Assembly: GCA_902587025.1 (NCBI GenBank)
Contig: CACIJJ010000005.1
Coordinates: 1-64,000 of the forward strand
Source of the DNA: an uncultured Candidatus Actinomarina sp.
GTDB taxonomy: Bacteria; Actinomycetota; Acidimicrobiia; Actinomarinales; Actinomarinaceae
Length of the DNA stretch: 64,000 nucleotides
Direction: 5' to 3'
The notes below the pieces were generated by a model. It was not told the origin of the DNA. It made no database searches and worked only from the letters and a program-made list of their open reading frames with translations. The position numbers and the translations under genes are program-made. Shown here piece by piece: positions 25,436-34,308 of the stretch (within the stretch, counting starts at the first letter, position 1; every line of letters begins with the position of its first letter).

Positions 25436-27116
25436 GGCATTAAGTAAGTTAGCAGATGATTTCTTTAAAAATACTTTAAACTCATCCCCAACATCTGCAA
25501 TCATGAGAGGGTACAGTGAATATTTTGATCAAATCGAAGAACTAACTGAAGCCAGATTTGATCAAAACTTAAAAGATCTAGATAAGTTTGAAAAAAGATT
25601 AAACGAGATAGATTTCAATAATTTATCAAGCAAGGAAAAAGTTACCCACGGAATGTTGGAGTATGCTTTTGGATCAAACAAAGATTCATTACTTGATAAA
25701 AGCTGGGAGTTTGGAGCGGGAGTTTCTGGCTTTACAGGCTATTTGATTGATTACAACCAGCAAATGTTTATTCCTAATTTAGAATCAGCTGATCTTTTAT
25801 TGAAAAGATTAGAACTATATAATCAATTCTTTAATCAAGTATCTGCAGTTCAAAAGAAAGGCCTAGATAATAATAGAGTAGCAACTGAAAGAAATTTGTT
25901 AAGATCAATCGATCAAATTGAAAGCTATCTCAAAACATCATTAGAATCGGATCCTCTTTTGTTAGTAAATTTTTCCCCTCAAATCTCTGAAGAGGATGTA
26001 AATGGCTGGAAAGATAAAGCAAAATTAATCATTGAGAGTAATGTGAGGCCAAGTGTTAATTCATATCTTGAACAACTTAAATTAGAGCATTTACCTAAGG
26101 GTAGGTCGGATACAAATCCAGGCATAATGTGGATTGATGGTGGCGAAGATATTTATTTAAGAAGTTTAAGAAAATTTACAGGAAATAAAGATATAACTGT
26201 CAAAGAAGTTCATGAAACAGGTTTATCTGAGATTGAAAGATTAAAAATAGAATTTTTTGATATTGGAAAAAATGTGTTTGAAGATATAACAACTCCAGAA
26301 GAAGTACTTTATAAAATGCAAACTGAACCATCGATGCGCTATGAAAGTAAAGAACAGATGCTACAAATGGCAGAAGATATTATTAAAAGAGCATACGAAC
26401 CTCTCGCAGATTGGTTTACAGTATTTCCAAAAGCCCCTTGTAATGTTTTGCCAGTTCCCGAAGAGTCAGAAAAACACGCTCCACCAGCATATTACTATTC
26501 TCCTTTACCAGACGGTTCAAGAGACGGAACTTATTTTTTAAACACATATAAACCAGAAACAAAAAGCATTTTTGAAGCTGAATCTGTTGCATTTCATGAA
26601 GCAATACCAGGACATCATCTTGATAGGACAATTGCTGTAGAGCTTAAAAATGTTCCTGATTTTCAGAGATATACAGCCTCCACTGCGTTTGTAGAGGGGT
26701 GGGGTTTATATTCTGAACAGTTAGCAAACGAAATGGGCTTGTACTCAAATGATGTTCAACAACTTGGCAGACTAGGTAATGATGCTTGGAGAGCATGTAG
26801 GCTAGTACTAGATACAGGAATGCACGGAATGGGATGGTCTAGAAATTCAGCAATTGAATTTTTTAGAGGTAATTCACCAATTGAAGAAATAAATGCAAAT
26901 ATAGAAACCGACAGATATATTGCATGGCCAGGTCAAGCCTGTTCATATAAAATGGGACAATTAAAGATTGAGCAACTACGAAAAAAGGCTGAAAAAGAGC
27001 TTGGTGAAAAATTTGATATAAGATATTTTCATGATGAAGTTTTATGTGATGGGGGAATCACACTTCTAATTTTAGAAAACAAAATCGATAGTTTTATTGA
27101 GAAATTTAGAAATTAG
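25428..27116 (+). CDS. DUF885 family metallopeptidase-like protein
   Basis: A 562-residue DUF885 protein. The zinc motif HEAIPGHHLD is followed about 30 residues later by FVEGWGLYSEQLANEMG, the family's gluzincin-like HExxxH arrangement and downstream Glu. The tail MGQLKIEQLRKKAE and FHDEVLCDGGITLLIL is typical. No signal peptide is apparent, so it is probably cytoplasmic; peptide or oligopeptide hydrolysis is inferred. It is coupled to the channel gene by overlap; whether that has meaning is unclear. Confidence 0.9.
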   Translation: MNEALSKLADDFFKNTLNSSPTSAIMRGYSEYFDQIEELTEARFDQNLKDLDKFEKRLNEIDFNNLSSKEKVTHGMLEYAFGSNKDSLLDKSWEFGAGVSGFTGYLIDYNQQMFIPNLESADLLLKRLELYNQFFNQVSAVQKKGLDNNRVATERNLLRSIDQIESYLKTSLESDPLLLVNFSPQISEEDVNGWKDKAKLIIESNVRPSVNSYLEQLKLEHLPKGRSDTNPGIMWIDGGEDIYLRSLRKFTGNKDITVKEVHETGLSEIERLKIEFFDIGKNVFEDITTPEEVLYKMQTEPSMRYESKEQMLQMAEDIIKRAYEPLADWFTVFPKAPCNVLPVPEESEKHAPPAYYYSPLPDGSRDGTYFLNTYKPETKSIFEAESVAFHEAIPGHHLDRTIAVELKNVPDFQRYTASTAFVEGWGLYSEQLANEMGLYSNDVQQLGRLGNDAWRACRLVLDTGMHGMGWSRNSAIEFFRGNSPIEEINANIETDRYIAWPGQACSYKMGQLKIEQLRKKAEKELGEKFDIRYFHDEVLCDGGITLLILENKIDSFIEKFRN

Positions 27117-27500
27117 TTACTTCCTGATTGATTTATCTGTTTTTTTCACTATCTCATTCTTATAGCTTTTATGAATCTCTTTCTCCTTGAGTTTTGAATG
27201 AGTTTTTTGATTTGTTATTTCATTTTCTAACGCAATTAATTTTGCCTGTAGGTTTTCAATTTTATCTTTCATTTCATAAATAATTTTTATTCCATCTAAA
27301 TTTATACCTCGTTGTGATAATTCCTGAATTTGAATTAATTTATCTATATCTTGTTGAGAATAGCGCCTAGTACCTCCACCTGTTCTATAAGGTTTAATGA
27401 GCCCTTTATTTTCATAAGTTCGTATTGTTTGCTGATGTATTCCAGACAAAGAAGATGCAACTGAAATAAAATATATAGCGTTTGATTCTTCGTTACTCAT
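27117..27500 (-). CDS. hspR: MerR-type heat-shock repressor
   Basis: A 127-residue MerR-family regulator at the end of dnaK-grpE-dnaJ, the position of HspR in Actinobacteria. The winged-helix core reads GIHQQTIRTYENKGLIKPYRTGGGTRRYSQQD, then a coiled dimer helix. It should bind HAIR-type inverted repeats and repress the operon, with DnaK as corepressor in known systems. It overlaps dnaJ by 8 nt. A HAIR-like site stands before the operon at 30902-30923. Confidence 0.93.
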   Translation of the reverse strand: MSNEESNAIYFISVASSLSGIHQQTIRTYENKGLIKPYRTGGGTRRYSQQDIDKLIQIQELSQRGINLDGIKIIYEMKDKIENLQAKLIALENEITNQKTHSKLKEKEIHKSYKNEIVKKTDKSIRK

Positions 27501-28362
27501 CTAAATACTTTCTTGGAGAATCACCCGATTCAAATTGATCTCTAAATTTTTCTAAATGTTTTTTTGCAGATCTTGATAAGTTTGTTGGAGGTATTATAAA
27601 TACTTTCACATACAAGTCTCCTGATCTTCTACCTTGTGGTGTTACACCTTCGCCTCTAATCTTGAATGTCTTACCACTTGGGGTACCAGAAGGAATCTTT
27701 AATGTAACAGATTTAGTTAATGTTGGAATTCTTATGCTTGCACCTAACGCAGCTTCTGTAAACAAAAGAGGAACCTCAAGAATTAAATCCATGTTACTTC
27801 TCTTAAAGAATTTATGTGGCTCTACAGTTACTTGGACTAATAAATCTCCATCAGGAGCACCAGCTGCACCAGGACCACCTCGACCTCTAAGCCTAATTAC
27901 ACTCCCATTGTCAACGCCAGCTGGAACTTTAACTTTAATTGATTCGTTTTCGAGGGGAAGCACAACTTCAATTCCTGAAGCAGCCTCTGTAAATGAAATA
28001 TTAATATTAGTTTGATATGTCTGACCTTTCCTTCGGCCACCAAATCCAAATATATCTCCTAAATTTTCAAATATATCTCCAAAGTCATCTACTGTAAACC
28101 CCTGGCTTGTGAAGCCACCAAACCCTGAAGCACCCATTGATCTTATCTGATCATATTCTTGTTTCTTTCTTTCATCTCCAAGCACTGAATGAGCTTCAGA
28201 GACCTCTTTAAATCTTTTTTCTGCTTCTAAGTCTCCAGGATTAAGATCTGGATGATTTTCACGAGCTAATTTTTTATACGCTTTTTTTATTTCTGAAATT
28301 GAGGCATCTTGAGGAATACCTAATGTAGCGTAGAAATTCTTATCTAACCAGTCTCTACTCAC
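27493..28362 (-). CDS. dnaJ: DnaJ-family cochaperone without zinc finger (CbpA-like)
   Basis: A 289-residue Hsp40 that stimulates DnaK ATPase. The J domain at the N-terminus has the HPD motif in ARENHPDLNPGD, followed by a short Gly/Phe region (ASGFGGFTSQGF). The C-terminal substrate domains begin at TNINISFTEAASGIEV and run directly on without any CxxCxGxG repeats, so this is a class II (CbpA-type) protein although it occupies the dnaJ place in the operon. It overlaps grpE by 8 nt and hspR by 8 nt. Confidence 0.93.
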   Translation of the reverse strand: MSRDWLDKNFYATLGIPQDASISEIKKAYKKLARENHPDLNPGDLEAEKRFKEVSEAHSVLGDERKKQEYDQIRSMGASGFGGFTSQGFTVDDFGDIFENLGDIFGFGGRRKGQTYQTNINISFTEAASGIEVVLPLENESIKVKVPAGVDNGSVIRLRGRGGPGAAGAPDGDLLVQVTVEPHKFFKRSNMDLILEVPLLFTEAALGASIRIPTLTKSVTLKIPSGTPSGKTFKIRGEGVTPQGRRSGDLYVKVFIIPPTNLSRSAKKHLEKFRDQFESGDSPRKYLDE

Positions 28363-28840
28363 TTTTAACTTTTACCATAGCAGGGCGTATTAAGTTGCCT
28401 TGAAAAAGGTATCCTTTCCTAAGAACACTTTCAACCTTTTGTGAGTCCCCATTACCACTGTGTTCAACGGCTTCGTGTATGTTTGGATCAAAATCTTCTC
28501 CGTGAGCTCCAATCTCTTCTATTTGTAAAGAGTTCAAAACTGTTGAAAGCATATTTCCCAAAGTTTTAATTTCTTCATTTACATTGTCTTGTGACAAAGC
28601 TATTTCAAAATTATCAATGAGAGGAAAGAGACTTTCTACAAAGTAAGCTATCGAAGCATTCCCAATACTGTCTCTTTCTTTCTCTGATCTTTTTTTAAAG
28701 TTATCAAAATCTGCAGCAAGTCTGAGATACTCATCTTTAATTTTTTCGTATTCAGACAAAGCAACTTTTTCTTCTGATTTGGAACCAGTTTCGGATATAG
28801 AGTCCTCAATATCCTCAGTAGATGATTCTTCTTTATTCAT
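28355..28840 (-). CDS. grpE: GrpE nucleotide exchange factor
   Basis: A 161-residue DnaK nucleotide exchange factor. The N-terminus is acidic and coiled ([18 protein letters not shown]), followed by [19 protein letters not shown], the long helix signature. The C-terminal beta domain includes [16 protein letters not shown] and [16 protein letters not shown]. It overlaps dnaK by 8 nt, so the chaperone proteins are made in series from one mRNA. Confidence 0.96.
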   Translation of the reverse strand: MNKEESSTEDIEDSISETGSKSEEKVALSEYEKIKDEYLRLAADFDNFKKRSEKERDSIGNASIAYFVESLFPLIDNFEIALSQDNVNEEIKTLGNMLSTVLNSLQIEEIGAHGEDFDPNIHEAVEHSGNGDSQKVESVLRKGYLFQGNLIRPAMVKVKSE

Positions 28841-30641
28841 CCTCTATAACTTCGCCTTCAACTACATCATCGGATTCATCTGATGAAGGGTCAGTTTTTT
28901 CATTTTGTGCTTCAGAATATAATTTTTCTGCAAACGACTGACTAGCTTTTGATAGGTCCTCAATACCAACTTTTAAGTCGTTGGTTGCTATATCTTCATT
29001 TTCTAAAAGCTTTTTTAACTTATCATTAGCATCGTTAATGGAAGCTATTTCTTCTTCAGTTGCTTTCTCTTTATTCTCTTCAAGCATCTTTTCTGTAGAT
29101 GTCACCATGCCTTCAGCCATATTTCTTGTTTCAACAAGTTCTTTCTTTTTTGCGTCTTCATTAGCATGCTGCTCGGCATCTTTAATCATTCTGTCAATTT
29201 CATCATCTTCTAATGCAGTTCCGCCAGTTATTGTAATTGCCTGTTCCTTTCCAGTTCCAAGGTCCTTAGCGTTTACATTGACAATACCATTAGCATCTAT
29301 ATCAAACGTTACCTCAATCTGAGGTATTCCAGCCATTGCTGGAGGTATGTCGGTTAGGGCAAACCTTCCAAGAGATTTATTTCCAGAAGCAACCTCTCTT
29401 TCTCCCTGTAGAATATGAATTTCTACTTGTGTTTGGTTGTTTTCAGCAGTACTAAAAACTTCAGATCTTTTTGTAGGAATAGTAGTGTTTCTTTCAATCA
29501 TTTTTGTCATAATCCCACCTTTTGTTTCTACTCCTAGAGTAAGTGGTGTTACATCCAATAATAAGACATCTTTTACATCACCTTTTAAAACCCCTGCTTG
29601 TATGGCTGCTCCAGAAGCAACAACCTCATCTGGATTTACACCCTTGTGAGGATCTTTACCTGTTAGTGACTTTACAAGCTCTTGAACAGATGGCATTCTT
29701 GTTGATCCACCAACTAAAATAATATGATCTATATCAGAATAGGTCATACCAGCATCTTTTAGTGCATTTTCGACTGGAGCTTTAGTCCTTTCTACTAAAT
29801 CAGCAGTAATCTTTTCAAACTCGGACCTGCTTAGTTTTTCAACTAAATGTTGGGGACCTGAATCATTAGCAGTAAGAAATGGTAAATTTATTTCTGTTTC
29901 ACTTGTAGATGAGAGTTCAATTTTTGCCTTTTCCGCACCCTCTTGAATTCTTTGAATTGCCATATTGTCATTTGATAGGTCTATTCCAGTTGATGACTTA
30001 AATTTTTCAATTATCCAATCCATAATTCTTTGGTCCCAATCATCACCACCCAATTTAGAATCACCGGATGTAGACTTTACTTCAAACACACCCTCCGAGA
30101 TTTCCAATATTGAAACATCAAAGGTCCCTCCACCTAAATCAAATACAAGAATTTTTTGGTCTTCGTTGTTTTCAAGCCCATATGCTAGTGAAGCAGCTGT
30201 CGGCTCATTAATTATTCTTAGAACCTCTAAGCCAGCAATTTGCCCAGCTTCCTTGGTGGCTTGTCTTTCAGCGTCATTAAAATATGCAGGAACGGTTATA
30301 ACAGCCTCGGTAACTTTATCTCCTAGATAAGCTTCTGCATCCCTCTTTAATTTTTGAAGGATACGTGCTGAAATTTCTTGAGGGGTATAATCTTTATTTT
30401 CAAAATTTTGATTCCAATCGGTACCCACATGTCTTTTTATTGACCTGACTGTATTATCTGGATTTGTTATCGCTTGTCTTTTTGCAAGCTCTCCAACAAG
30501 TACATCATCTGATTTGAAAGCAACTATTGAAGGAGTAGTTCTATTACCTTCAGCATTTGCAATTACAGTTGGCTCACCACCTTCTAAAACCGAAACAACA
30601 CTATTTGTTGTTCCGAGATCAATTCCTACTGCTTTTCCCAT
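28833..30641 (-). CDS. dnaK: Hsp70 chaperone DnaK
   Basis: A 602-residue Hsp70. The nucleotide-binding domain begins [17 protein letters not shown], with [13 protein letters not shown] and [11 protein letters not shown] as phosphate loops; the linker [13 protein letters not shown] leads to the substrate-binding domain, and the C-terminal tail is acidic and ends [10 protein letters not shown]. It folds and protects proteins with GrpE and DnaJ encoded downstream. The zinc-knuckle gene ends 18 nt upstream, so dnaK is the second gene of the unit. Confidence 0.98.
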   Translation of the reverse strand: MGKAVGIDLGTTNSVVSVLEGGEPTVIANAEGNRTTPSIVAFKSDDVLVGELAKRQAITNPDNTVRSIKRHVGTDWNQNFENKDYTPQEISARILQKLKRDAEAYLGDKVTEAVITVPAYFNDAERQATKEAGQIAGLEVLRIINEPTAASLAYGLENNEDQKILVFDLGGGTFDVSILEISEGVFEVKSTSGDSKLGGDDWDQRIMDWIIEKFKSSTGIDLSNDNMAIQRIQEGAEKAKIELSSTSETEINLPFLTANDSGPQHLVEKLSRSEFEKITADLVERTKAPVENALKDAGMTYSDIDHIILVGGSTRMPSVQELVKSLTGKDPHKGVNPDEVVASGAAIQAGVLKGDVKDVLLLDVTPLTLGVETKGGIMTKMIERNTTIPTKRSEVFSTAENNQTQVEIHILQGEREVASGNKSLGRFALTDIPPAMAGIPQIEVTFDIDANGIVNVNAKDLGTGKEQAITITGGTALEDDEIDRMIKDAEQHANEDAKKKELVETRNMAEGMVTSTEKMLEENKEKATEEEIASINDANDKLKKLLENEDIATNDLKVGIEDLSKASQSFAEKLYSEAQNEKTDPSSDESDDVVEGEVIEDE

Positions 30642-30658
30642 ATTTAACTCAATCCTCT

Positions 30659-30865
30659 CTAATCAATCTGTGGTTCTTGTTCTCTTGGTAGATGTCCACG
30701 CACCCTTGGATAGGAGATAGGGGCATGTAAAAAACAAAATTTCTTTTTGTTGTAGACACTAATTACTGTTTCACATGAATCAAATTCGCAAACTCTACCA
30801 GATGTGTATTTTTTTGATCTTCTCACCCCAGGCTTAACTGTTGAGGCTGTTAATGTTCCGCTCAT
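30659..30865 (-). CDS. Zinc-knuckle mini-protein at the head of the dnaK operon
   Basis: A 68-residue basic protein, paralog of the one at 9306-9512. [17 protein letters not shown] and FCFLHAP give Cys-x4-Cys and Cys-x2-His pairs, and SYPRVRG follows as in the paralog. GAAAGGA upstream of ATG 30865 is a ribosome binding site. It is the first gene after a HAIR-like operator and lies 18 nt before dnaK, so it should be heat-inducible with the chaperones. I do not recognise a named family; a zinc-stabilised nucleic-acid or ribosome-associated role is only a suggestion. Confidence 0.8.
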   Translation of the reverse strand: MSGTLTASTVKPGVRRSKKYTSGRVCEFDSCETVISVYNKKKFCFLHAPISYPRVRGHLPREQEPQID

Positions 30866-30901
30866 TTATTTCCTTTCAATCTTACCATATTTATTTATAT
30901 T

Positions 30902-30923
30902 ATCTAAGTATATTAACTTAGAT
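30902..30923. promoter_or_regulatory. HAIR-like inverted repeat (candidate HspR operator)
   Basis: ATCTAAGT and ACTTAGAT are perfect 8-bp inverted arms around ATATTA. The known HAIR consensus is CTTGAGT-N7-ACTCAAG; this has the same xTxAGT...ACTxAx core with AT-shifted bases and a 6-bp spacer. It stands 37 nt before the zinc-knuckle/dnaK operon, next to a TAATAT sequence. Confidence 0.65.
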
Positions 30924-31014
30924 TTATTACTAATATAATATAATTAGTTTTTTATGCAAACTTTTAATTAGATTTCTTGGAATATCCTTATTTTTAGATA
31001 GTTTCTGTGCTTGA

Positions 31015-31020
31015 TAATAT
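31015..31020 (+). promoter_or_regulatory. -10-like TAATAT for proC
   Basis: TAATAT lies 6 nt before ATG 31027, a leaderless layout; the HAIR-like site lies 92 nt further upstream. Confidence 0.45.
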
Positions 31021-31026
31021 TAAATA

Positions 31027-31812
31027 ATGGCAGAAATAGATGTTCATATAGTTGGAATTGGCAACCTTGGGAAGTCTTTTCTAAGTGGTTTTGAATCTAT
31101 CTCAGAAGGACCAAAACTATATCTATATGAATTAAATGAGGATATTGTTGCATCATTTAGTGGAAAACAAGAACTCAAATCAAGCTTAGGACAGCTAGAT
31201 AAGGGAGTTCTTTTGCTATGTATAAAACCAAATAATTTAAATGAATTTATTACAACAAACAAAGAACTTATATCACCTGACGTCTTAATAGTCACAGCAC
31301 TTGCTGGATTAAATATAACCTACTTTGAAAATATTTTTAAGAATAAAATTTTGAGATTGATGCCTAATCTGTCCATAAAAGACAATAATGGTTTTATTCC
31401 TTACACAAAAAATTATGAAGATGATTACCTAGGCTTCATTAAATGCCTTAACAAACTTGGAAAAACTGCTGAATACCCTGAAAATTTATTTGATATTATT
31501 ACCGCAATTTACGGAAGTGGACCAGCTTGGTATTTTGAAATGTCTTCAAAAATTGTTGATGCTGCTGAAAAACTCGGAATGGAAAAAGAGGAAGCCAAAG
31601 TTATTGTTGAACAATTAATATTATCTTTGCCTTCATTATTAGGTGAGATTAGTTTTGATGAAATTGTTGATAACATTAAATCACCAAATGGCACTACTGA
31701 GGCTGGTATCAATTCGCTGTCTGAAAACTCTTTTGATAAAATAATATTTGACGCAATTGAAGCAGCGACTAACCGCTCAATTGAAATCTCAAAAGAAAAT
31801 AACAATGAATAA
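31027..31812 (+). CDS. proC: Pyrroline-5-carboxylate reductase-like protein
   Basis: A 261-residue NAD(P)H-dependent reductase for the last step of proline synthesis. The Rossmann start is DVHIVGIGNLGKSFLSGF, LLLCIKPNNLNEF is the second-strand block, and the signature helix contains AIYGSGPAWYFEMSSKIVDAA with SPNGTTEAGINSL, which holds the catalytic and dimer motif. The ATG is positioned 6 nt after TAATAT. The stop overlaps the Fe-S oxidoreductase start by 8 nt. Confidence 0.88.
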   Translation: MAEIDVHIVGIGNLGKSFLSGFESISEGPKLYLYELNEDIVASFSGKQELKSSLGQLDKGVLLLCIKPNNLNEFITTNKELISPDVLIVTALAGLNITYFENIFKNKILRLMPNLSIKDNNGFIPYTKNYEDDYLGFIKCLNKLGKTAEYPENLFDIITAIYGSGPAWYFEMSSKIVDAAEKLGMEKEEAKVIVEQLILSLPSLLGEISFDEIVDNIKSPNGTTEAGINSLSENSFDKIIFDAIEAATNRSIEISKENNNE

Positions 31813-33964
31813 TAGTAAACCGAAAAAACAAGTTAATGATTATGTTTTACTGTTTTCTGCTGGTGCCGCCCTCTCGGTAATATTTTTATGGCTTGCTAGC
31901 TACATATTTCCTGAGGGTGAAATTATTGGTGGGAGAAGAGTCTTTGAAAATATACCTAAATCAATCCAATATATATTTTATATACTTAGTGCATCATCAA
32001 TATTTATTTCCGGTTATTTGTTTTCCCTTCGTGCAAAAAATTGGTCAAGAGGATCTGAAGAAAAAAGAAAAGTAAAAATTTCAGATAGGATATTTAGCTT
32101 CTTTGATGGAATACTCATGAGAACAACTTTAAGATTTAAAGCAGCTGGCTTGATGCACTCAATGATATATTTAGGCTTTCTTGGATTGTTTGCAGGAACA
32201 ATAACTTTGGAGATTCACCACTTGATGCCGCCATCCTTAAAATTTTTACAAGGTACAACATATATTGTTTATTCTTTTTTACTAGAACTAGCATCACTTC
32301 TTTATCTCGCTGGTCTTGGTTGGGCTTTTTATAGAAGAATTTTTGGTACTGAAGACAGAATAAAAACTAAGACAAAAATGGACGATTATTTAACTCTGTC
32401 CCTTTTAGCTTTTATGGGTGTTTCGGGTCTTACAACTGAAGCAGGAAGGATAATTGTTGAAGGATTTCCTAACTATGAGAAGTGGAGTTTTGTAGGCTAT
32501 TTTATTGCCACCCTTTTACCTCTTGAAAGTGGTGTGTTATTTCACAGAATCTCGTGGATTCTTCATACTGTAAGCTTTTTTGTATTTTTACTAGTACTTC
32601 CACAATCAAAATTAAGACACATAATCACATCTCCAGTAAATATGTATTTGAGTCCAAAAGAAAGACCAAAAGGTGCGATGAGAGATATTGGAAATCTAAT
32701 GGAGGCGGAAGATATTGAAACTGTGGGTGTTGAATTAATTGAAAATTTTACATGGAAGCAACTTTTAGATCTTGATGCATGTACTGTATGTGGTCGCTGT
32801 ACTTCTGTTTGTCCAGCTAACCTTACAGGAAAACCATTGGATCCCCGAGAGATTATCTTGAAAGTTGGACAGGTTATGTCAGAAACCGGAAATCCTGCTG
32901 TACCTACAACCGTATCAACTCCTATAGACTTAAAAGTGAAATCATCAAGTGTATTTGAGCGAATTACACCGGAAGAGCTTTGGGCTTGTACTTCTTGTAA
33001 AGCATGTGATGAAATTTGTCCTGTAAACATTGAAATTCTAGACAAGATACTTGATATGCGTAGATACTTAGCATTGATGGCTTCCGATTTTCCTTCTGAG
33101 TTAGGAAAGGCATATGTTGCAATGGAAAATTCTTCAAATCCTTGGGGTGCATCTCAAGAAGATAGAATGAAATGGTCAGAAGATTTAGATTTTGAAGTTC
33201 CTTTGCTTGATGAAAAAAATAAAGAGGAAATTGATTACCTGTACTGGATAGGTTGTGCAGGAGCTTTTGATGATAGAAATGTTCCTGTAACAAGAGCTGT
33301 TGCAACACTCCTCAGAAGAGCAAATGTATCATATGCAGTCCTGGGTCCAAAAGAAGTTTGTACAGGTGATTCTGCAAGAAGAACTGGAAATGAATTTGTA
33401 TTTCAGCAGTTAGCAATTCAAAATATTGAGACGATGAATAACCTTGATGTTAAAAAAGTTATCACTCAGTGTCCGCACTGTTTTAATACGATTAAAAATG
33501 AATATCCCCAATTAGGCGGAAATTTTGAGGTCATACATCACAGTCAATTGTTGACTGAACTTGTCCAATCAGGACATATTGAAGTAGGAACAAGTGACAA
33601 ACCACATGTCATTACATATCATGATTCCTGTTACCTAGGTAGACATAATGATATTTATACTGCTCCAAGAGAGATAGTTGGATCTATTGGCGGTATTGAA
33701 ATTCGAGAAATGAAAAGACAAGGAACAACAAGCTTCTGCTGTGGTGCTGGTGGTGGACGAATGTGGATGGAAGAAGCAACCGGTAAAAAAGTTAATATCG
33801 AAAGAGTAGAGGAAGCTGTTGAAACTGGTGCTGATGAGGTCGCTGTTGCCTGTCCATTTTGTTACATAATGATGGATGATGGAATGAAAGAGATTGGCCA
33901 AGGAGATAATGTCAGAGTAAGAGACGTTTCTCTTATATTGCTTGATAATTTAAGAAAAGATTAA
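31805..33964 (+). CDS. Membrane Fe-S oxidoreductase (FadF/HdrD-like)
   Basis: About 719 residues from ATG 31805. The N-terminal third has five or six membrane segments of the nitrate-reductase-gamma/cytochrome b type with several His. Two 4Fe-4S motifs follow: CTVCGRCTSVCP and CTSCKACDEICP. Two CCG domains complete it, including CPHCFNTIKNEYP, YHDSCYLGRHN and FCCGAGGGRMW. This architecture occurs in actinobacterial proteins thought to pass electrons from acyl-CoA dehydrogenases via ETF to menaquinone. The acyl-CoA dehydrogenase at 43092 is a possible donor. An upstream in-frame start at 31748 lies inside proC and is not favoured. Confidence 0.87.
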   Translation: MNNSKPKKQVNDYVLLFSAGAALSVIFLWLASYIFPEGEIIGGRRVFENIPKSIQYIFYILSASSIFISGYLFSLRAKNWSRGSEEKRKVKISDRIFSFFDGILMRTTLRFKAAGLMHSMIYLGFLGLFAGTITLEIHHLMPPSLKFLQGTTYIVYSFLLELASLLYLAGLGWAFYRRIFGTEDRIKTKTKMDDYLTLSLLAFMGVSGLTTEAGRIIVEGFPNYEKWSFVGYFIATLLPLESGVLFHRISWILHTVSFFVFLLVLPQSKLRHIITSPVNMYLSPKERPKGAMRDIGNLMEAEDIETVGVELIENFTWKQLLDLDACTVCGRCTSVCPANLTGKPLDPREIILKVGQVMSETGNPAVPTTVSTPIDLKVKSSSVFERITPEELWACTSCKACDEICPVNIEILDKILDMRRYLALMASDFPSELGKAYVAMENSSNPWGASQEDRMKWSEDLDFEVPLLDEKNKEEIDYLYWIGCAGAFDDRNVPVTRAVATLLRRANVSYAVLGPKEVCTGDSARRTGNEFVFQQLAIQNIETMNNLDVKKVITQCPHCFNTIKNEYPQLGGNFEVIHHSQLLTELVQSGHIEVGTSDKPHVITYHDSCYLGRHNDIYTAPREIVGSIGGIEIREMKRQGTTSFCCGAGGGRMWMEEATGKKVNIERVEEAVETGADEVAVACPFCYIMMDDGMKEIGQGDNVRVRDVSLILLDNLRKD

Positions 33965-34278
33965 CTATTTTTACCCATAAAGAATTTAGTGATATTTCCT
34001 TTTGACTTATTAAGGCTATAAATCACATATATTGCTGTAGTCAGATTGCCTAAAGTCATTAAGAAAAAAATCCAAACTAATGCAGATACCGTTTTTTCTT
34101 TATAAAATATCCAAATTCCTACAAGAATAAATCCAGAATACAGATCGACAAGCGAAACGACACCCCAAGGAAGAGATGGAATTATCGAATCGAATACTGA
34201 GACTTGGTTCTGAGCCCAAAATATTGTTGATACCATAGCTATAGTTATTAAATAAGCTATTACTTTTGTTATAGTCAT
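33961..34278 (-). CDS. DUF1475 family membrane protein
   Basis: A 105-residue protein with three hydrophobic helices. The sequence WGVVSLVDLYSGFILVGIWIF and the loop FFLMTLGNLTTAIYV match DUF1475, an uncharacterised family of small membrane proteins. It overlaps the end of the Fe-S gene by 4 nt, tail to tail. TAAAAT lies 7 nt before the ATG. Confidence 0.75.
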   Translation of the reverse strand: MTITKVIAYLITIAMVSTIFWAQNQVSVFDSIIPSLPWGVVSLVDLYSGFILVGIWIFYKEKTVSALVWIFFLMTLGNLTTAIYVIYSLNKSKGNITKFFMGKNS

Positions 34279-34285
34279 ACATTAG

Positions 34286-34291
34286 ATTTTA
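34286..34291 (-). promoter_or_regulatory. -10-like TAAAAT for the DUF1475 gene
   Basis: TAAAAT on the minus strand, 7 nt upstream of ATG 34278. Confidence 0.35.
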
Positions 34292-34308
34292 AAGAAGAAG
34301 AAAAGTAT

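Noticed and set aside
30866-31026. tRNA or other stable RNA in the dnaK/proC gap
   Set aside because: Too AT-rich, with no cloverleaf, T-loop GTTCRA or CCA; it is better explained by operator and promoter sequences.
31748-31804. Longer N-terminus for the Fe-S oxidoreductase
   Set aside because: The extra 19 residues are basic and polar, lie inside proC and do not resemble the family; ATG 31805 gives a normal short N-terminus before the first membrane helix.
32563-33045. Open frame antisense to the Fe-S oxidoreductase (160 codons)
   Set aside because: It covers the Fe-S motif region in reverse and shows no family pattern or ribosome site.
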